In this document: positions 1 to 7,771 of the stretch, one piece after another
Layout of the letters: every line of letters starts with the position of its first letter
Position numbering within the stretch: the first letter of the stretch is position 1
Assembly (NCBI RefSeq): GCF_014805525.1
Contig: NZ_JACFSZ010000008.1
Span: 1-64,000 of the forward strand
Source of the DNA: Rhabdothermincola sediminis
GTDB lineage: Bacteria > Actinomycetota > Acidimicrobiia > Acidimicrobiales > Acidimicrobilacustridaceae
Length of the DNA stretch: 64,000 bases
Direction of reading: 5' to 3'
Program-made: the position numbers and the translations under genes
Notes under the pieces: generated by a model
Databases searched by the model: none
The model's input: only the letters and a program-made list of their open reading frames with translations
Told to the model about the DNA's origin: nothing

Positions 1-96
1 GAGATCATCCGCTGCCTCAAGCGCTACCTCATCCGCGAGGTCTACCGGCTGCTGCCCGAACCCTGCTCGACCGCAGAACTCGCGTCAGCCGCGTAG
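1..96 (+). pseudogene. IS110-family transposase, C-terminal fragment
   Basis: The reading frame is open from the window edge and ends at TAG 94-96. The peptide contains RCLKRYLIREVYRLL, which resembles the conserved RCLKR-type end of IS110/IS116/IS902 transposases. The DEDD catalytic domain would lie outside the window, so I cannot tell whether the upstream part is intact; the adjoining IS debris suggests it is not. Confidence 0.6.
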
Positions 97-98
97 AC

Positions 99-329
99 GC
101 GCTTGACATCTATAGGAGCTTCAACGCCGTCGCGGAATCGTTCTGGTCATCGCTCAAACGTGAGGTCGTGCACCGCTACCGGTTCTCGACCCGAGCCGAC
201 GCCCGCCGGGCGATCTTCGCCTGGATCAACCGCTACAACCACCGCCGGCCCCACTCCAGCCTCGGCTACCTCCCGCCCATCGAGTGGGAGAACCAGTACC
301 GTCAACCCCAGGCCACCCTGGCCGCGTAA
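99..329 (+). pseudogene. IS3-family transposase OrfB, C-terminal fragment
   Basis: About 76 codons of the C-terminal part of an IS3 DDE integrase (rve fold) are readable in frame 3. They include FNAVAESFWSSLKREV, then a segment ending NHRRPHSSLGYLPP, the classic end of OrfB around the last catalytic Glu (in AESFWSSLKRE). The frame ends with TAA 327-329. There is no start, no first two catalytic Asp residues and no orfA on the same strand, so this is a dead remnant fused directly behind the IS110 fragment. Confidence 0.75.
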
Positions 330-357
330 CCAACGTGACCGGTCAACGGGGGGAACC

Positions 358-627
358 TCACAGCTCCTGCTCGAGCGCCTTCTTCTCGGCCTCCAACTCG
401 CGGACCCTCAACGCTTCCGGCCCGGCCAGTCCGTCGACGACATCGCGTTCACGGACCCACTTGCGAACCGACTCAACGCCGTAGCCCAACTGGGCAGCGA
501 CCCGCTGCACCGTGCCGTGCTCGGTGCCGAGCTCCGCACGGAGCTGGCGCACCAGCCGAACAGCCTGATCCTTCTCCGCCTCGCTGCAGCGACGCGTCGT
601 CGGCTTCCCTGGCGACTTCTCTCGTGG
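358..627 (-). pseudogene. IS3-family transposase OrfA, truncated at its 3' end
   Basis: The N-terminal helix-turn-helix part of an IS3 OrfA starts at ATG 627-629 region (MPREKSPGKPTTRR) and runs through a DNA-binding segment with QLGYGVESVRKWVRE. It stops abruptly after ALEQEL, where a full OrfA would continue its leucine-zipper helix (ELRRANEIL-type) into the frameshift site. The TGA at 358-360 is formed by the end of the neighbouring element. No orfB follows on this strand. Confidence 0.7.
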
Positions 628-894
628 CATGACACCACCCTCGTTTCCAAGGTCAGGAGCCTCCAACGAACCCAGGGCGGTTCAGGACCGCAGCGTGACT
701 TGCTTGTCGAGGTCGGCCTGGGTGTCGGCCCTCTCGACGCGCTCCATCTTGTGCCGTGACCCGTGGGGGAGGCGCACCCAGGGCGCCCACCGCTGCCTGC
801 TCTCGTTCCACCCAACGGTGGATCGCCGTGCCAGCGCGGCCTCCGATGACGTAGCCGGGATCTGCGGCTCATCTTCCGATTACCGACGTTGAAG

Positions 895-968
895 TGGAGC
901 TGATGGGACTCGAACCCACGACCCCCTGCTTGCAAAGCAGGTGCTCTAGCCAGCTGAGCTACAGCCCC
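895..968 (-). tRNA. tRNA-Ala (anticodon TGC)
   Basis: The reverse complement folds as a cloverleaf. The acceptor arm GGGGCTG pairs with CAGCTCC (one G-U), the anticodon stem-loop is CTGCTTTGCAAGCAG with TGC, and the T-arm carries GGTTCGAGTCC. The 3' CCA is not encoded. The long minus-strand frame crossing this gene is an artefact. Confidence 0.95.
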
Positions 969-1118
969 GAGAGAGATCCAATCGTAGTGGTGGCGGCGCC
1001 CCTCACCGACCGCTGACCCGGTAGGCCCCCGCCGCTGCTCACCGAGCATCGCCGCCGCTGTGCGCGACCTGTGCGGACCTGGCAACACGGGGGCAACGGT
1101 TTCGACCTGCAGGATCCG

Positions 1119-1124
1119 TACCGT
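1119..1124 (+). promoter_or_regulatory. -10 box TACCGT, leaderless start of the ABC importer operon
   Basis: TACCGT lies 7 nt before ATG 1132. This supports the start at MDRRHFLRT rather than the longer frame beginning at 1060. Confidence 0.45.
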
Positions 1125-1131
1125 CCCCCGC

Positions 1132-2406
1132 ATGGATCGAAGACACTTCCTACGTACTGCCGCCACCGCCGCGCTCGCCATGCCCGCGGCCAAGGTTCTC
1201 ACCGCGTGCAGCGGTGAGAGCACCGCGTCCACCTCAGCCTCCGGCGGGTCCGCGGGAACGGGTAGGGGCCAGGCACGAAAGGTCACGCTCGGGTTCATCT
1301 CGCTGACCGACTGCGCGCCGCTCGTCGTCGCCAAGGAGAAGGGCTTTTTCGCGGAACGCGGGCTCGACGTCACGCTCGAGAACGGCAAGAGCTGGCCAGG
1401 AGTGCGCGACAAGCTCGCCTCGGGGGAGTTCCACGCGGCGCACGCGCTGTTCAGCCTCCCGCTGTCGGTCGCCGCGGGCGTCTCGAAGGTCGAGATCGGT
1501 GGGGTGCCGGCGCAGCCGTTCCGCATCGCGATGGTGCTCAGCAACAACGGACAGGGCATCACCCTCGCGAGCGATCTCGCCGCCGCGGGCTACGGCGACC
1601 CGGCGCGTGCTGCAGAGGTGATCCGTTCCTCCGGCGCCCGCCAGTTCGGCATGACCTTCCCCGGGGGGACTCACGACACGTGGCTCCGCTACTGGATCAC
1701 CGCTGGCGGTCTCGATCCGAAGATGGACAGCCTCGAGCTCAAACCGATCCCGCCGCCGGAGATGTTCAACAACCTCAACCAGGAGAACGTTCGCGGCTAC
1801 TGCGTCGGGGAGCCGTGGAATGCGCGAGCGGTGCTGAAGCAGAAGGGCTTCACCACCATGACCTCCCAGGACATCTGGGAGCACCACCCGGAGAAGGCCC
1901 TGGTGGTCAACGCCGCGTTCGCCGAGGAGCAGCGCGACACGCTCACCGACCTCATGGGGGCGATCCTCGCCGCGCAGCGCTGGGCGGACGACCCGGCCAA
2001 CGTCGGAGAGGTCGCGGAGCTGATCGGCGTCGAGAAGTACGTGAACGCCACGGTCGACGAGATCCGCAGCCGCCTCGCCGGCGACTACGAGCTGGGTGAG
2101 GGCCTGGGGACCAGGAGCTACCCCGACACGCGGATGCGCTTCTACCGCGACGGTCTCACCCCGTTCCCCCGCAAGGCGCACGCGCTGTGGTTCCTCGCCC
2201 AATACGCCCGTTTCGGGCTGATCCCACAGATGCCCGCCGAATCCCGCCGCATCGTCGACGAGATCCTGCTGACGGACCTCTACGCGGAGGTGGCGGCGAA
2301 AGAAGGGGTACCGGTACCCGACGACGACCTCGCACCGTTCACCGTCGCGCTCGACCGAGCGACGTTCGATCCGACCAAGCCCGAGGAGGAGGTGAACCGG
2401 CGATGA
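1132..2406 (+). CDS. ABC transporter substrate-binding lipoprotein, NrtA/CmpA/SsuA class
   Basis: A 424-residue periplasmic solute-binding protein. The N-terminus is a twin-arginine lipoprotein signal: RRHFLRT at residues 3-9 and lipobox LTAC with lipidated Cys26. The mature domain has features of the nitrate/bicarbonate/sulfonate family: TDCAPLVVAKEKGFF near the N-terminus, FPGGTHDTWLRYWI in the middle and a GEPWNARAV segment. The permease and ATPase genes follow with stop-start overlaps (ATGA at 2403). The close match to NrtA-type proteins and the broken ammonium transporter downstream suggest nitrogen uptake, but the ligand cannot be settled from sequence alone. Confidence 0.85.
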   Translation: MDRRHFLRTAATAALAMPAAKVLTACSGESTASTSASGGSAGTGRGQARKVTLGFISLTDCAPLVVAKEKGFFAERGLDVTLENGKSWPGVRDKLASGEFHAAHALFSLPLSVAAGVSKVEIGGVPAQPFRIAMVLSNNGQGITLASDLAAAGYGDPARAAEVIRSSGARQFGMTFPGGTHDTWLRYWITAGGLDPKMDSLELKPIPPPEMFNNLNQENVRGYCVGEPWNARAVLKQKGFTTMTSQDIWEHHPEKALVVNAAFAEEQRDTLTDLMGAILAAQRWADDPANVGEVAELIGVEKYVNATVDEIRSRLAGDYELGEGLGTRSYPDTRMRFYRDGLTPFPRKAHALWFLAQYARFGLIPQMPAESRRIVDEILLTDLYAEVAAKEGVPVPDDDLAPFTVALDRATFDPTKPEEEVNRR

Positions 2407-3308
2407 GCGTCCCCAGCGGCCTCGTCATACCCGAGCCCACCGTCGTCGAACCGGACGGCACAGTACCGAACGCGGCTACCGAGCCTCGCGTGGTGGGCGA
2501 GCCGCCACCGCTCCGGCGGGGTCCCGGCCGGCTGGCCGAAGGCATCAGGTCAGTAGTATTCGGCCTGCTCGGCGTCGTGTTGTTCGGCGTGGCGTGGGCG
2601 GTCGTGAGTGCTCGGTCGGGCCAGCTTCCGGGGCCTCTCCAGACGTCGAGCACCCTCATCCAACTGCTCACCCGAGCGTTCGAGGCGGACGGACCGGCCG
2701 GTCAAGGTATCGGGTTGCAGTTGCGAGACTCGCTGGTGCGGGTGCTCAAGGGGTTCCTCCTCGCGGCGGCCATCGGTGTCCCGGTCGGCTTCGCGATGGG
2801 GGTGGTGCCGCCGATCCGCCGGATGCTCAACCCGATCGTGCAGGTACTACGGCCGGTGTCGCCTCTGGCGTGGTTCCCCATCTGGCTCACGATCATGGTC
2901 AAGGCCGACCCGGCTGCGGTGTGGGTGATCTTCGTGTCCGCCGTGTGGCCGACGATCCTCAACACCGCTGCGGGTGCGGTGAGCGTCCCACTCGACCAGC
3001 TCGAGGTGGCGAGGGTGTTCCGGTTCTCCCGAGCCACGCAGCTTCGCGAGGTGGTGATCCCCCACGCCTTGCCGTCGGTGGTGACGGGGCTGCGCCTCTC
3101 CATGGGGGTGGCGTGGATGGTGATCGTCGCCGCGGAGATGCTCTCCGCTGCGTCGGGCATCGGGTTCTACGTCTGGCAGTCCTACAACGGTCCAGGTCTG
3201 ACGCATGTCATCTCCGCGGTACTGCTCATCGGCGCCACGGGCCTCGTGCTCGACCTGGGGTTCCAGGCGCTGGGACGGCGGGTCGCTCACGAGGAGGTGC
3301 GGTCGTGA
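2403..3308 (+). CDS. ABC transporter permease, NrtB/SsuC/TauC type
   Basis: A 301-residue inner-membrane permease of the binding-protein-dependent family. About 55 polar N-terminal residues precede the first membrane helix, followed by five to six hydrophobic segments. The EAA loop that docks to the ATPase lies in the cytoplasmic stretch around LEVARVFRFSRATQLREV, preceding IPHALPSVVTGLR. The ATG at 2403 overlaps the stop of the binding-protein gene, and the ATPase GTG overlaps its own stop, so the three genes are translationally coupled. Confidence 0.88.
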   Translation: MSVPSGLVIPEPTVVEPDGTVPNAATEPRVVGEPPPLRRGPGRLAEGIRSVVFGLLGVVLFGVAWAVVSARSGQLPGPLQTSSTLIQLLTRAFEADGPAGQGIGLQLRDSLVRVLKGFLLAAAIGVPVGFAMGVVPPIRRMLNPIVQVLRPVSPLAWFPIWLTIMVKADPAAVWVIFVSAVWPTILNTAAGAVSVPLDQLEVARVFRFSRATQLREVVIPHALPSVVTGLRLSMGVAWMVIVAAEMLSAASGIGFYVWQSYNGPGLTHVISAVLLIGATGLVLDLGFQALGRRVAHEEVRS

Positions 3309-4093
3309 GTTTGGTCGTCGACGGTGTCTGGAAGGGGTTCGCGACCCGTTCCGGGACCCAGTGGGTGCTGCGCGACGTATCCCTCACGATCGAACCCGGA
3401 GAGTTCATCGCGCTGATCGGGCATTCTGGCTGTGGGAAGTCGACGCTGCTGAGCGCGCTCGGTGGGTTGCTCCCGGTCGACGCGGGACGGATCGCCCTCG
3501 ATGGGGAGGAGGTGCGCGCTCCGGGCCCGGACCGGGCGATCGTCTTCCAGCGATACTCCCTTCTGCCCCGGCTCTCGCTGGCTCGGAACGTGGCAGTGGC
3601 CGTGCGCTCCTCGCGGCGGAGTTGGTCGAAGGCCAAGGTCGACGAGGCGGTAGAGCGGACGTTGCGAGCCGTCGGGCTCTGGGAGCACCGGGACAAGAAG
3701 CCACACCAGGTCTCCGGTGGGATGCAGCAGCGGTGCGCGGTCGCTCGGGCCTTCGCCGTGGAACCTCGAGCTCTGCTCCTGGATGAGCCGTTCGGTGCCC
3801 TCGACGCGCTGACCCGCGCGCGTCTGCAAGGCCTGCTCGTCGACTTGTGGAGCTCCGAGAGCGACACCGAGTTGGTGGCGATGGTGACCCACGGGGTGGA
3901 CGAGGCGATCCTGCTCGCGGATCGAGTGGTCGTCATGTCCGGGCCCCCCGGCCCGAGCATCATCGACGTCATCGACGTCGACATCCCCCGACCCCGCAAC
4001 CGGGTGACGATCGTCGACGACCCGGGCTTTCGGGCCGCCCAGGCCCGGTTGCTCGCGCTCCTCGAGCGCGACACCGGCTGGGACGCTGCCTGA
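3305..4093 (+). CDS. ABC transporter ATP-binding protein, NrtD/SsuB/TauB type
   Basis: A 262-residue ATPase that powers the importer. It has Walker A GHSGCGKST, the Q-loop IVFQRYSLLP, the signature VSGGMQQR, Walker B LLLDEPFGALD and the switch His in MVTHGVDEA. All are intact, so the operon looks functional. The GTG start at 3305 overlaps the permease stop (GTGA). It has no C-terminal substrate-binding regulatory domain of the cyanobacterial NrtC kind. Confidence 0.9.
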   Translation: MSLVVDGVWKGFATRSGTQWVLRDVSLTIEPGEFIALIGHSGCGKSTLLSALGGLLPVDAGRIALDGEEVRAPGPDRAIVFQRYSLLPRLSLARNVAVAVRSSRRSWSKAKVDEAVERTLRAVGLWEHRDKKPHQVSGGMQQRCAVARAFAVEPRALLLDEPFGALDALTRARLQGLLVDLWSSESDTELVAMVTHGVDEAILLADRVVVMSGPPGPSIIDVIDVDIPRPRNRVTIVDDPGFRAAQARLLALLERDTGWDAA

Positions 4094-4140
4094 GGAGGCC
4101 ACGACCCGCCCGTCAGATACGGGGAAGGAGTCGGACGAGT

Positions 4141-4210
4141 GGGTGTCATCGGCTCAAGACACCCGGAGACACCCTTTCCGTAGGTTCACCCTCGCGCGCC
4201 GGGGCGCGCG
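4141..4210 (+). terminator. Two GC-rich hairpins after the importer operon
   Basis: GGGTGTC (4141-4147) pairs with GACACCC (4158-4164). CGCGCGCC (4193-4200) is mirrored by GGCGCGCG (4203-4210). Neither has a T tract, so a terminator role is only plausible. Confidence 0.3.
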
Positions 4211-4308
4211 ACGGGCGACGGGCGTCCCGCATGCGTTTCCCATCGGACGGGCCAGCCGGGGCAGCCATTCGACCCGTACCGCGAGTGACACGAAAGGAAG
4301 GAAGTGCT

Positions 4309-4708
4309 GTGCGAGTAGATCCTGGTTCTCAGCGGGACCCTTGCCGACCGACTCGTCAGAGGTCGTTCGTGCGAGCCGCCTTCGCTCCCAGACGATTGGC
4401 GGCCGCGGTCGCAGCAGGCGTGATCCTCATCGGTGCTCTTCGTCGGCGCGGCCTTGGCCCAGGACGAGGGGCCGGTCACCATGGAGACGGTCAGCGAGCA
4501 CGTCGCCACGCTCACGCAGACGGCCAATCTCACCTGGATCGTCATCGGCGCCGCGTTGGTGATCTGCATGGAGGCCGGTTTCGCCATGATCGAGAGCATG
4601 CCCGGCGTCAGCCCCGCTCATGGGCCCGGTGATCGCTCGACCACCGGGGCCGGCCGCGCCCGGAGCCGCTGGGCCACGATCCTCGGAGGAGGACGGCGGC
4701 GGGAGTAG
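4309..4708 (+). pseudogene. Ammonium transporter (Amt) pseudogene, frameshifted and truncated
   Basis: A GGAAGGAA ribosome site precedes GTG 4309, which opens a basic then hydrophobic signal-like segment ending ILIGAL. Around 4430-4436 the reading frame must shift by one base to continue as FVGAALAQDEGP and then TWIVIGAALVICMEAGFAMI, the first membrane helix of Amt/MEP proteins (usual form TWIVIGAALVIFMQAGFA). Homology stops after MIES near 4600; the remaining ten or so helices are absent. Both a frameshift and a deletion are present, so the gene is dead. It lies 215 nt behind the importer operon. Confidence 0.75.
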
Positions 4709-4714
4709 CGGCGA

Positions 4715-6730
4715 TCAGGGAACGCTGCGGCAGGGTCGGCCGGTCTCGCAGACGTCGATCAGCTCGCCGGTGGTGAGGAAGTGCGAGACCATCCGCAGCA
4801 CCGCCGGATCGTCCCGCCCCTGGCCGTGGGGGTCCCTTCCTGCCCGGTTCGGCACGTTCGCCACCGGCGGGGCTGGGGTGCCGAAGTCCCACATCACGTA
4901 CGCCGAGCCCGCATAGGGGAACGAGTCGATCGTGTCGATGCCCCAGAACGGTGGGTTCCCCGGCGACCGCCCGTCCGCGAGCCCCGGGGCCCGCAGTCGT
5001 AGCCCCATGGTGCGTGCCATCACGTCGGTGGCCCAGTTCGTCACCTGATGGTCGCCGAACGCCGCGAACACCAGCACCTTCTTGGCCGGGGAACCGGGCA
5101 GGGGATCAGCAGTCAGGTGCGCGGCGTACCCGTTGTTCTCGCCCCGGTCCCACAGCATCTGCACCAGCGCGAAGTTCAGCTGCTGAACGAGCGGGTCGGG
5201 ATAGGGGGCGTTGAACAGGGGGGCGAAGTCGTCGAAGTCGATGCTCCGCTGCAGCAGCGTCGAGTAGTTCATGGCCGGGACCCCGAGGAATACGGTGTCC
5301 CAGTCCGAGGCCACCGCGCTCAGGGCACCGCCGATGATCCCTCCCTGGCTGTTGCCCACGTAGGCCAGATCCCGGCCGAGCAGCGGCGAGCCGTCCGCCC
5401 GCTGGAACGCGGGGTCGGTACGCAGACCGCCTGGGCTCTGCATGGCCCGACCGAGCGCCAGCATGTTCATCATCGCCTGCTGCAGGCGGTCCGGGATCAT
5501 GCGGAAGCCGCTCAGGTCGGACAGCATCCCGGCGATCGGTCCGACGTCCTGGGCGGACATGCCGATCCAGTCGGTGGCGCAGACCACCGCGTTCAGCTCG
5601 TCGCCGACGGCCTGGCCGACGCCGCGCCCTTCGAAGCGGCTGCCGAGCAGCCCGTGCCCGTAGAGCACGTCGATCGGCTCGGCCTGCTCCGCGGTGGTGG
5701 GGATCACGCACACGAACGGCGCGTCGAGGGTCCCGTCGACGGTAGGCACCCCATCGGGGTTGTCGCCGTTGTTGAGCACCGACCCCGGCGCACCGCCGTC
5801 GGTGAGGAAGTTGGGTACCTGCACCGATCCCTCGACCACCCGCAGCACTCCCGATCCGGGCTCACCCGGTGTCACCGAGGTGACCGTGAACGGTGGTGAG
5901 GTCGTGTCACCCGGCGGCACCGCCGCGTCGCGCATGGCCAGCACCCGGCCGGTCAGGTTCTGAGTGGAGGCGACCGTGAAGTCCCAAGCCAGGTACAGGT
6001 CGTCACGGCCGACGCCCGCCGCCTCCAGGGTGGCGAGCACCGCTTCCATGGCCGGCCGGCGATCCTCGACCGCGGGGTCCGTGCTCGAGGTGCCGTCGCG
6101 CAGCGCGGCGAACGCCGGTGACGGGTCGACGGTGGAGCCGTCGGCTCGTCTCAGGTTGCGGAGGGCCACCACGTAGCGGTGACCCTCCTGGAAGTTCACC
6201 GCCGGGCGGATCAGCAGCGCACCCTGCCCGGGCGGCGCGTTGGCGTCGAGCTCTGCCCAGAACGGGTGGCGGTCGCCGGTCTCGGCGTCGACGATGACGA
6301 TTGGTGAGTCGCTGGCCAGGGAGCGGGCGAGATCGGTCAGTCCCGGCGCGCCGGTCACCGCCAGGTCGAGGTCCCGCACATAGAGCACGATCGGCCCGCC
6401 GGGGCTGAACCCGTCGTTGCGGTTCCACTCGGTGGGGTCGATCGCCACCCCCGAGGTGTTCACCGGCATCGAGCCGCGAGCGAAGGCCACCCGCCGGCCC
6501 GTGGGTGTCGCCGGGTCGGGGCGGGTGAAGGTGTTGCTCGGGAACGGGAACAGGCAATGGCCGGCGTCGAACAGCTCGCAGTCCCGGGTCGGCGGGTAGA
6601 CGGCGGCGACCGTCGTGGGGGTCGTGGGTCGCGTACCGGCGGTCTCGTTCGAGGTGCAGGCCGCCACGAAGAGCGCCGCTCCCACCACGGCGGCGGGGAG
6701 GACACGTCGATGCCGGCGCTCTGTCTTCAC
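4715..6730 (-). CDS. Lipase-like lipoprotein with alpha/beta hydrolase fold
   Basis: A 671-residue predicted exported lipoprotein: basic N-terminus, hydrophobic core and lipobox FVAAC at about residue 25. The start is GTG 6730 behind a G-rich stretch. The segment CLFPFPSNTFTRPDP resembles the N-terminal domain of bacterial virulence-factor-lipase-like proteins (Lipase_bact_N). A nucleophile elbow YVGNSQGG lies near residue 462, and AFGDHQV near residue 565 could supply the catalytic His. Substrate is unknown; long-chain esters or polymers are possible. No partner genes adjoin it. Confidence 0.65.
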   Translation of the reverse strand: MKTERRHRRVLPAAVVGAALFVAACTSNETAGTRPTTPTTVAAVYPPTRDCELFDAGHCLFPFPSNTFTRPDPATPTGRRVAFARGSMPVNTSGVAIDPTEWNRNDGFSPGGPIVLYVRDLDLAVTGAPGLTDLARSLASDSPIVIVDAETGDRHPFWAELDANAPPGQGALLIRPAVNFQEGHRYVVALRNLRRADGSTVDPSPAFAALRDGTSSTDPAVEDRRPAMEAVLATLEAAGVGRDDLYLAWDFTVASTQNLTGRVLAMRDAAVPPGDTTSPPFTVTSVTPGEPGSGVLRVVEGSVQVPNFLTDGGAPGSVLNNGDNPDGVPTVDGTLDAPFVCVIPTTAEQAEPIDVLYGHGLLGSRFEGRGVGQAVGDELNAVVCATDWIGMSAQDVGPIAGMLSDLSGFRMIPDRLQQAMMNMLALGRAMQSPGGLRTDPAFQRADGSPLLGRDLAYVGNSQGGIIGGALSAVASDWDTVFLGVPAMNYSTLLQRSIDFDDFAPLFNAPYPDPLVQQLNFALVQMLWDRGENNGYAAHLTADPLPGSPAKKVLVFAAFGDHQVTNWATDVMARTMGLRLRAPGLADGRSPGNPPFWGIDTIDSFPYAGSAYVMWDFGTPAPPVANVPNRAGRDPHGQGRDDPAVLRMVSHFLTTGELIDVCETGRPCRSVP

Positions 6731-6807
6731 AGGACCCCCCCTCGTCCGGATGGCCGAAGCGTACCGTCCTCGTCGGTCGTGGTCCGGCGCTCGGCGGTGG
6801 TGCCACG

Positions 6808-7761
6808 ATGTCGGCCATGGAGTCCGGCGGCGACCCGGCCGAGCGTTCGGGGCACGCCCATGCGCACGCTCACGGGGCCGCGGTGAGGTCGGGGGCGCGT
6901 CACCTGCGGCGGTTGTGGATGGCGTTCGCGCTGATCGCCGTGTTCTTCGTGGTCGAAGCCGTCGGTGGCCTGCTGACGAACTCCCTGGCCCTGCTCTCCG
7001 ACGCAGCCCACATGCTCACCGACCTGCTGGGCCTCGGCATGGCCCTCGCCGCCATCCACGTCGCCAACCGACCCATCCAGCGGGCCCAGCACACCTTCGG
7101 TCTCTACCGGCTGGAGATCCTGGCCGCGCTGGCCAACGCGGTGCTGCTCCTCGGGGTCGGGGTGTACGTGCTCGTCGAGGCGATCCAGCGGGTGCAGCAT
7201 CCTGAGGAGGTCCTCGGCGTCGAGATGCTCGTGATCGCGGTCGTGGGACTGGTGGTCAACGTGGTCGCCATGGCCTGGTTGCGGCCGGGCTCGAAGGAGA
7301 GCTTGAACGTGCGGGGTGCGTACCTCGAGGTGCTCGCCGACCTGCTCAGCTCCGTCGGCGTGATCGTCGCAGCGGTGATCGTGGGATCGACCGGCTGGAC
7401 CTACGCCGACCCGCTGATCGCCGCCGCCATCGGGCTGTTCATCTTCCCCCGCACCTTCCGTCTCGGCGGCCAGGCCCTCCGCGTGCTGGTGCAGGCTGCG
7501 CCGCCGGGCATCGACGTCGAGGAGGTGCGGGCCCAGCTCGCCGCGCTGCCCACGGTGGTGGACGTCCACGACCTGCACCTGTGGACCCTCACCTCCGACA
7601 TGGAGGTGGCGTCCGCCCACCTGATGATCACCGACGGGGCCGACAGCCACGCGGTACTCGACCAGGCCCGGGCGGTGCTCGCGGGTCGCTTCGGCATCGA
7701 TCACGCCACCCTGCAGGTCGAGCCCGAGTCGCACACCGGCTGCGACGAGGTGACCTGGTGA
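6808..7761 (+). CDS. Cation diffusion facilitator, Zn/Cd/Co exporter (CzcD/ZitB-like)
   Basis: A 317-residue CDF family metal-proton antiporter of the inner membrane. A short His-rich N-terminus (HAHAHAHG) is followed by six hydrophobic helices. The metal site in helix II is SDAAHMLTD (HxxxD), with the matching Asp in helix V within WTYADPLIA. The C-terminal cytoplasmic domain contains VHDLHLWTLT and a His-rich end typical of zinc-sensing CDFs. ATG 6808 and ATG 6817 are both possible starts. It stands alone between convergent and divergent neighbours; a metal regulator (Fur) lies 5 kb away. Confidence 0.88.
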   Translation: MSAMESGGDPAERSGHAHAHAHGAAVRSGARHLRRLWMAFALIAVFFVVEAVGGLLTNSLALLSDAAHMLTDLLGLGMALAAIHVANRPIQRAQHTFGLYRLEILAALANAVLLLGVGVYVLVEAIQRVQHPEEVLGVEMLVIAVVGLVVNVVAMAWLRPGSKESLNVRGAYLEVLADLLSSVGVIVAAVIVGSTGWTYADPLIAAAIGLFIFPRTFRLGGQALRVLVQAAPPGIDVEEVRAQLAALPTVVDVHDLHLWTLTSDMEVASAHLMITDGADSHAVLDQARAVLAGRFGIDHATLQVEPESHTGCDEVTW

Positions 7762-7771
7762 GCGGGCCGGC

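Larger units (their letters stand above)
1..684. mobile_element. Nested insertion-sequence remnants (IS110 and IS3 types)
   Basis: Three transposase fragments are packed together: an IS110 C-terminus (1-96, +), an IS3 orfB C-terminus (about 99-329, +) and a 3'-truncated IS3 orfA (360-627, -). The plus-strand IS3 fragment seems to end at about 360 with GGGGAACCTCA. The minus-strand orfA is cut exactly there, so its stop codon comes from that end. The orfA side has a TGAACCGCCC-type IS3 end at 684. Just beyond it, a short minus-strand reading frame (ATG 747) stops inside this end, possibly the start of a gene broken by the insertion. None of the fragments can be mobile alone. Confidence 0.7.

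Noticed and set aside
408-1562. A 384-codon minus-strand frame
   Set aside because: It runs straight through the tRNA-Ala gene and antisense to the substrate-binding protein; its peptide contains the well-known tRNA translation artefact (AVAQLARAPALQAGG).
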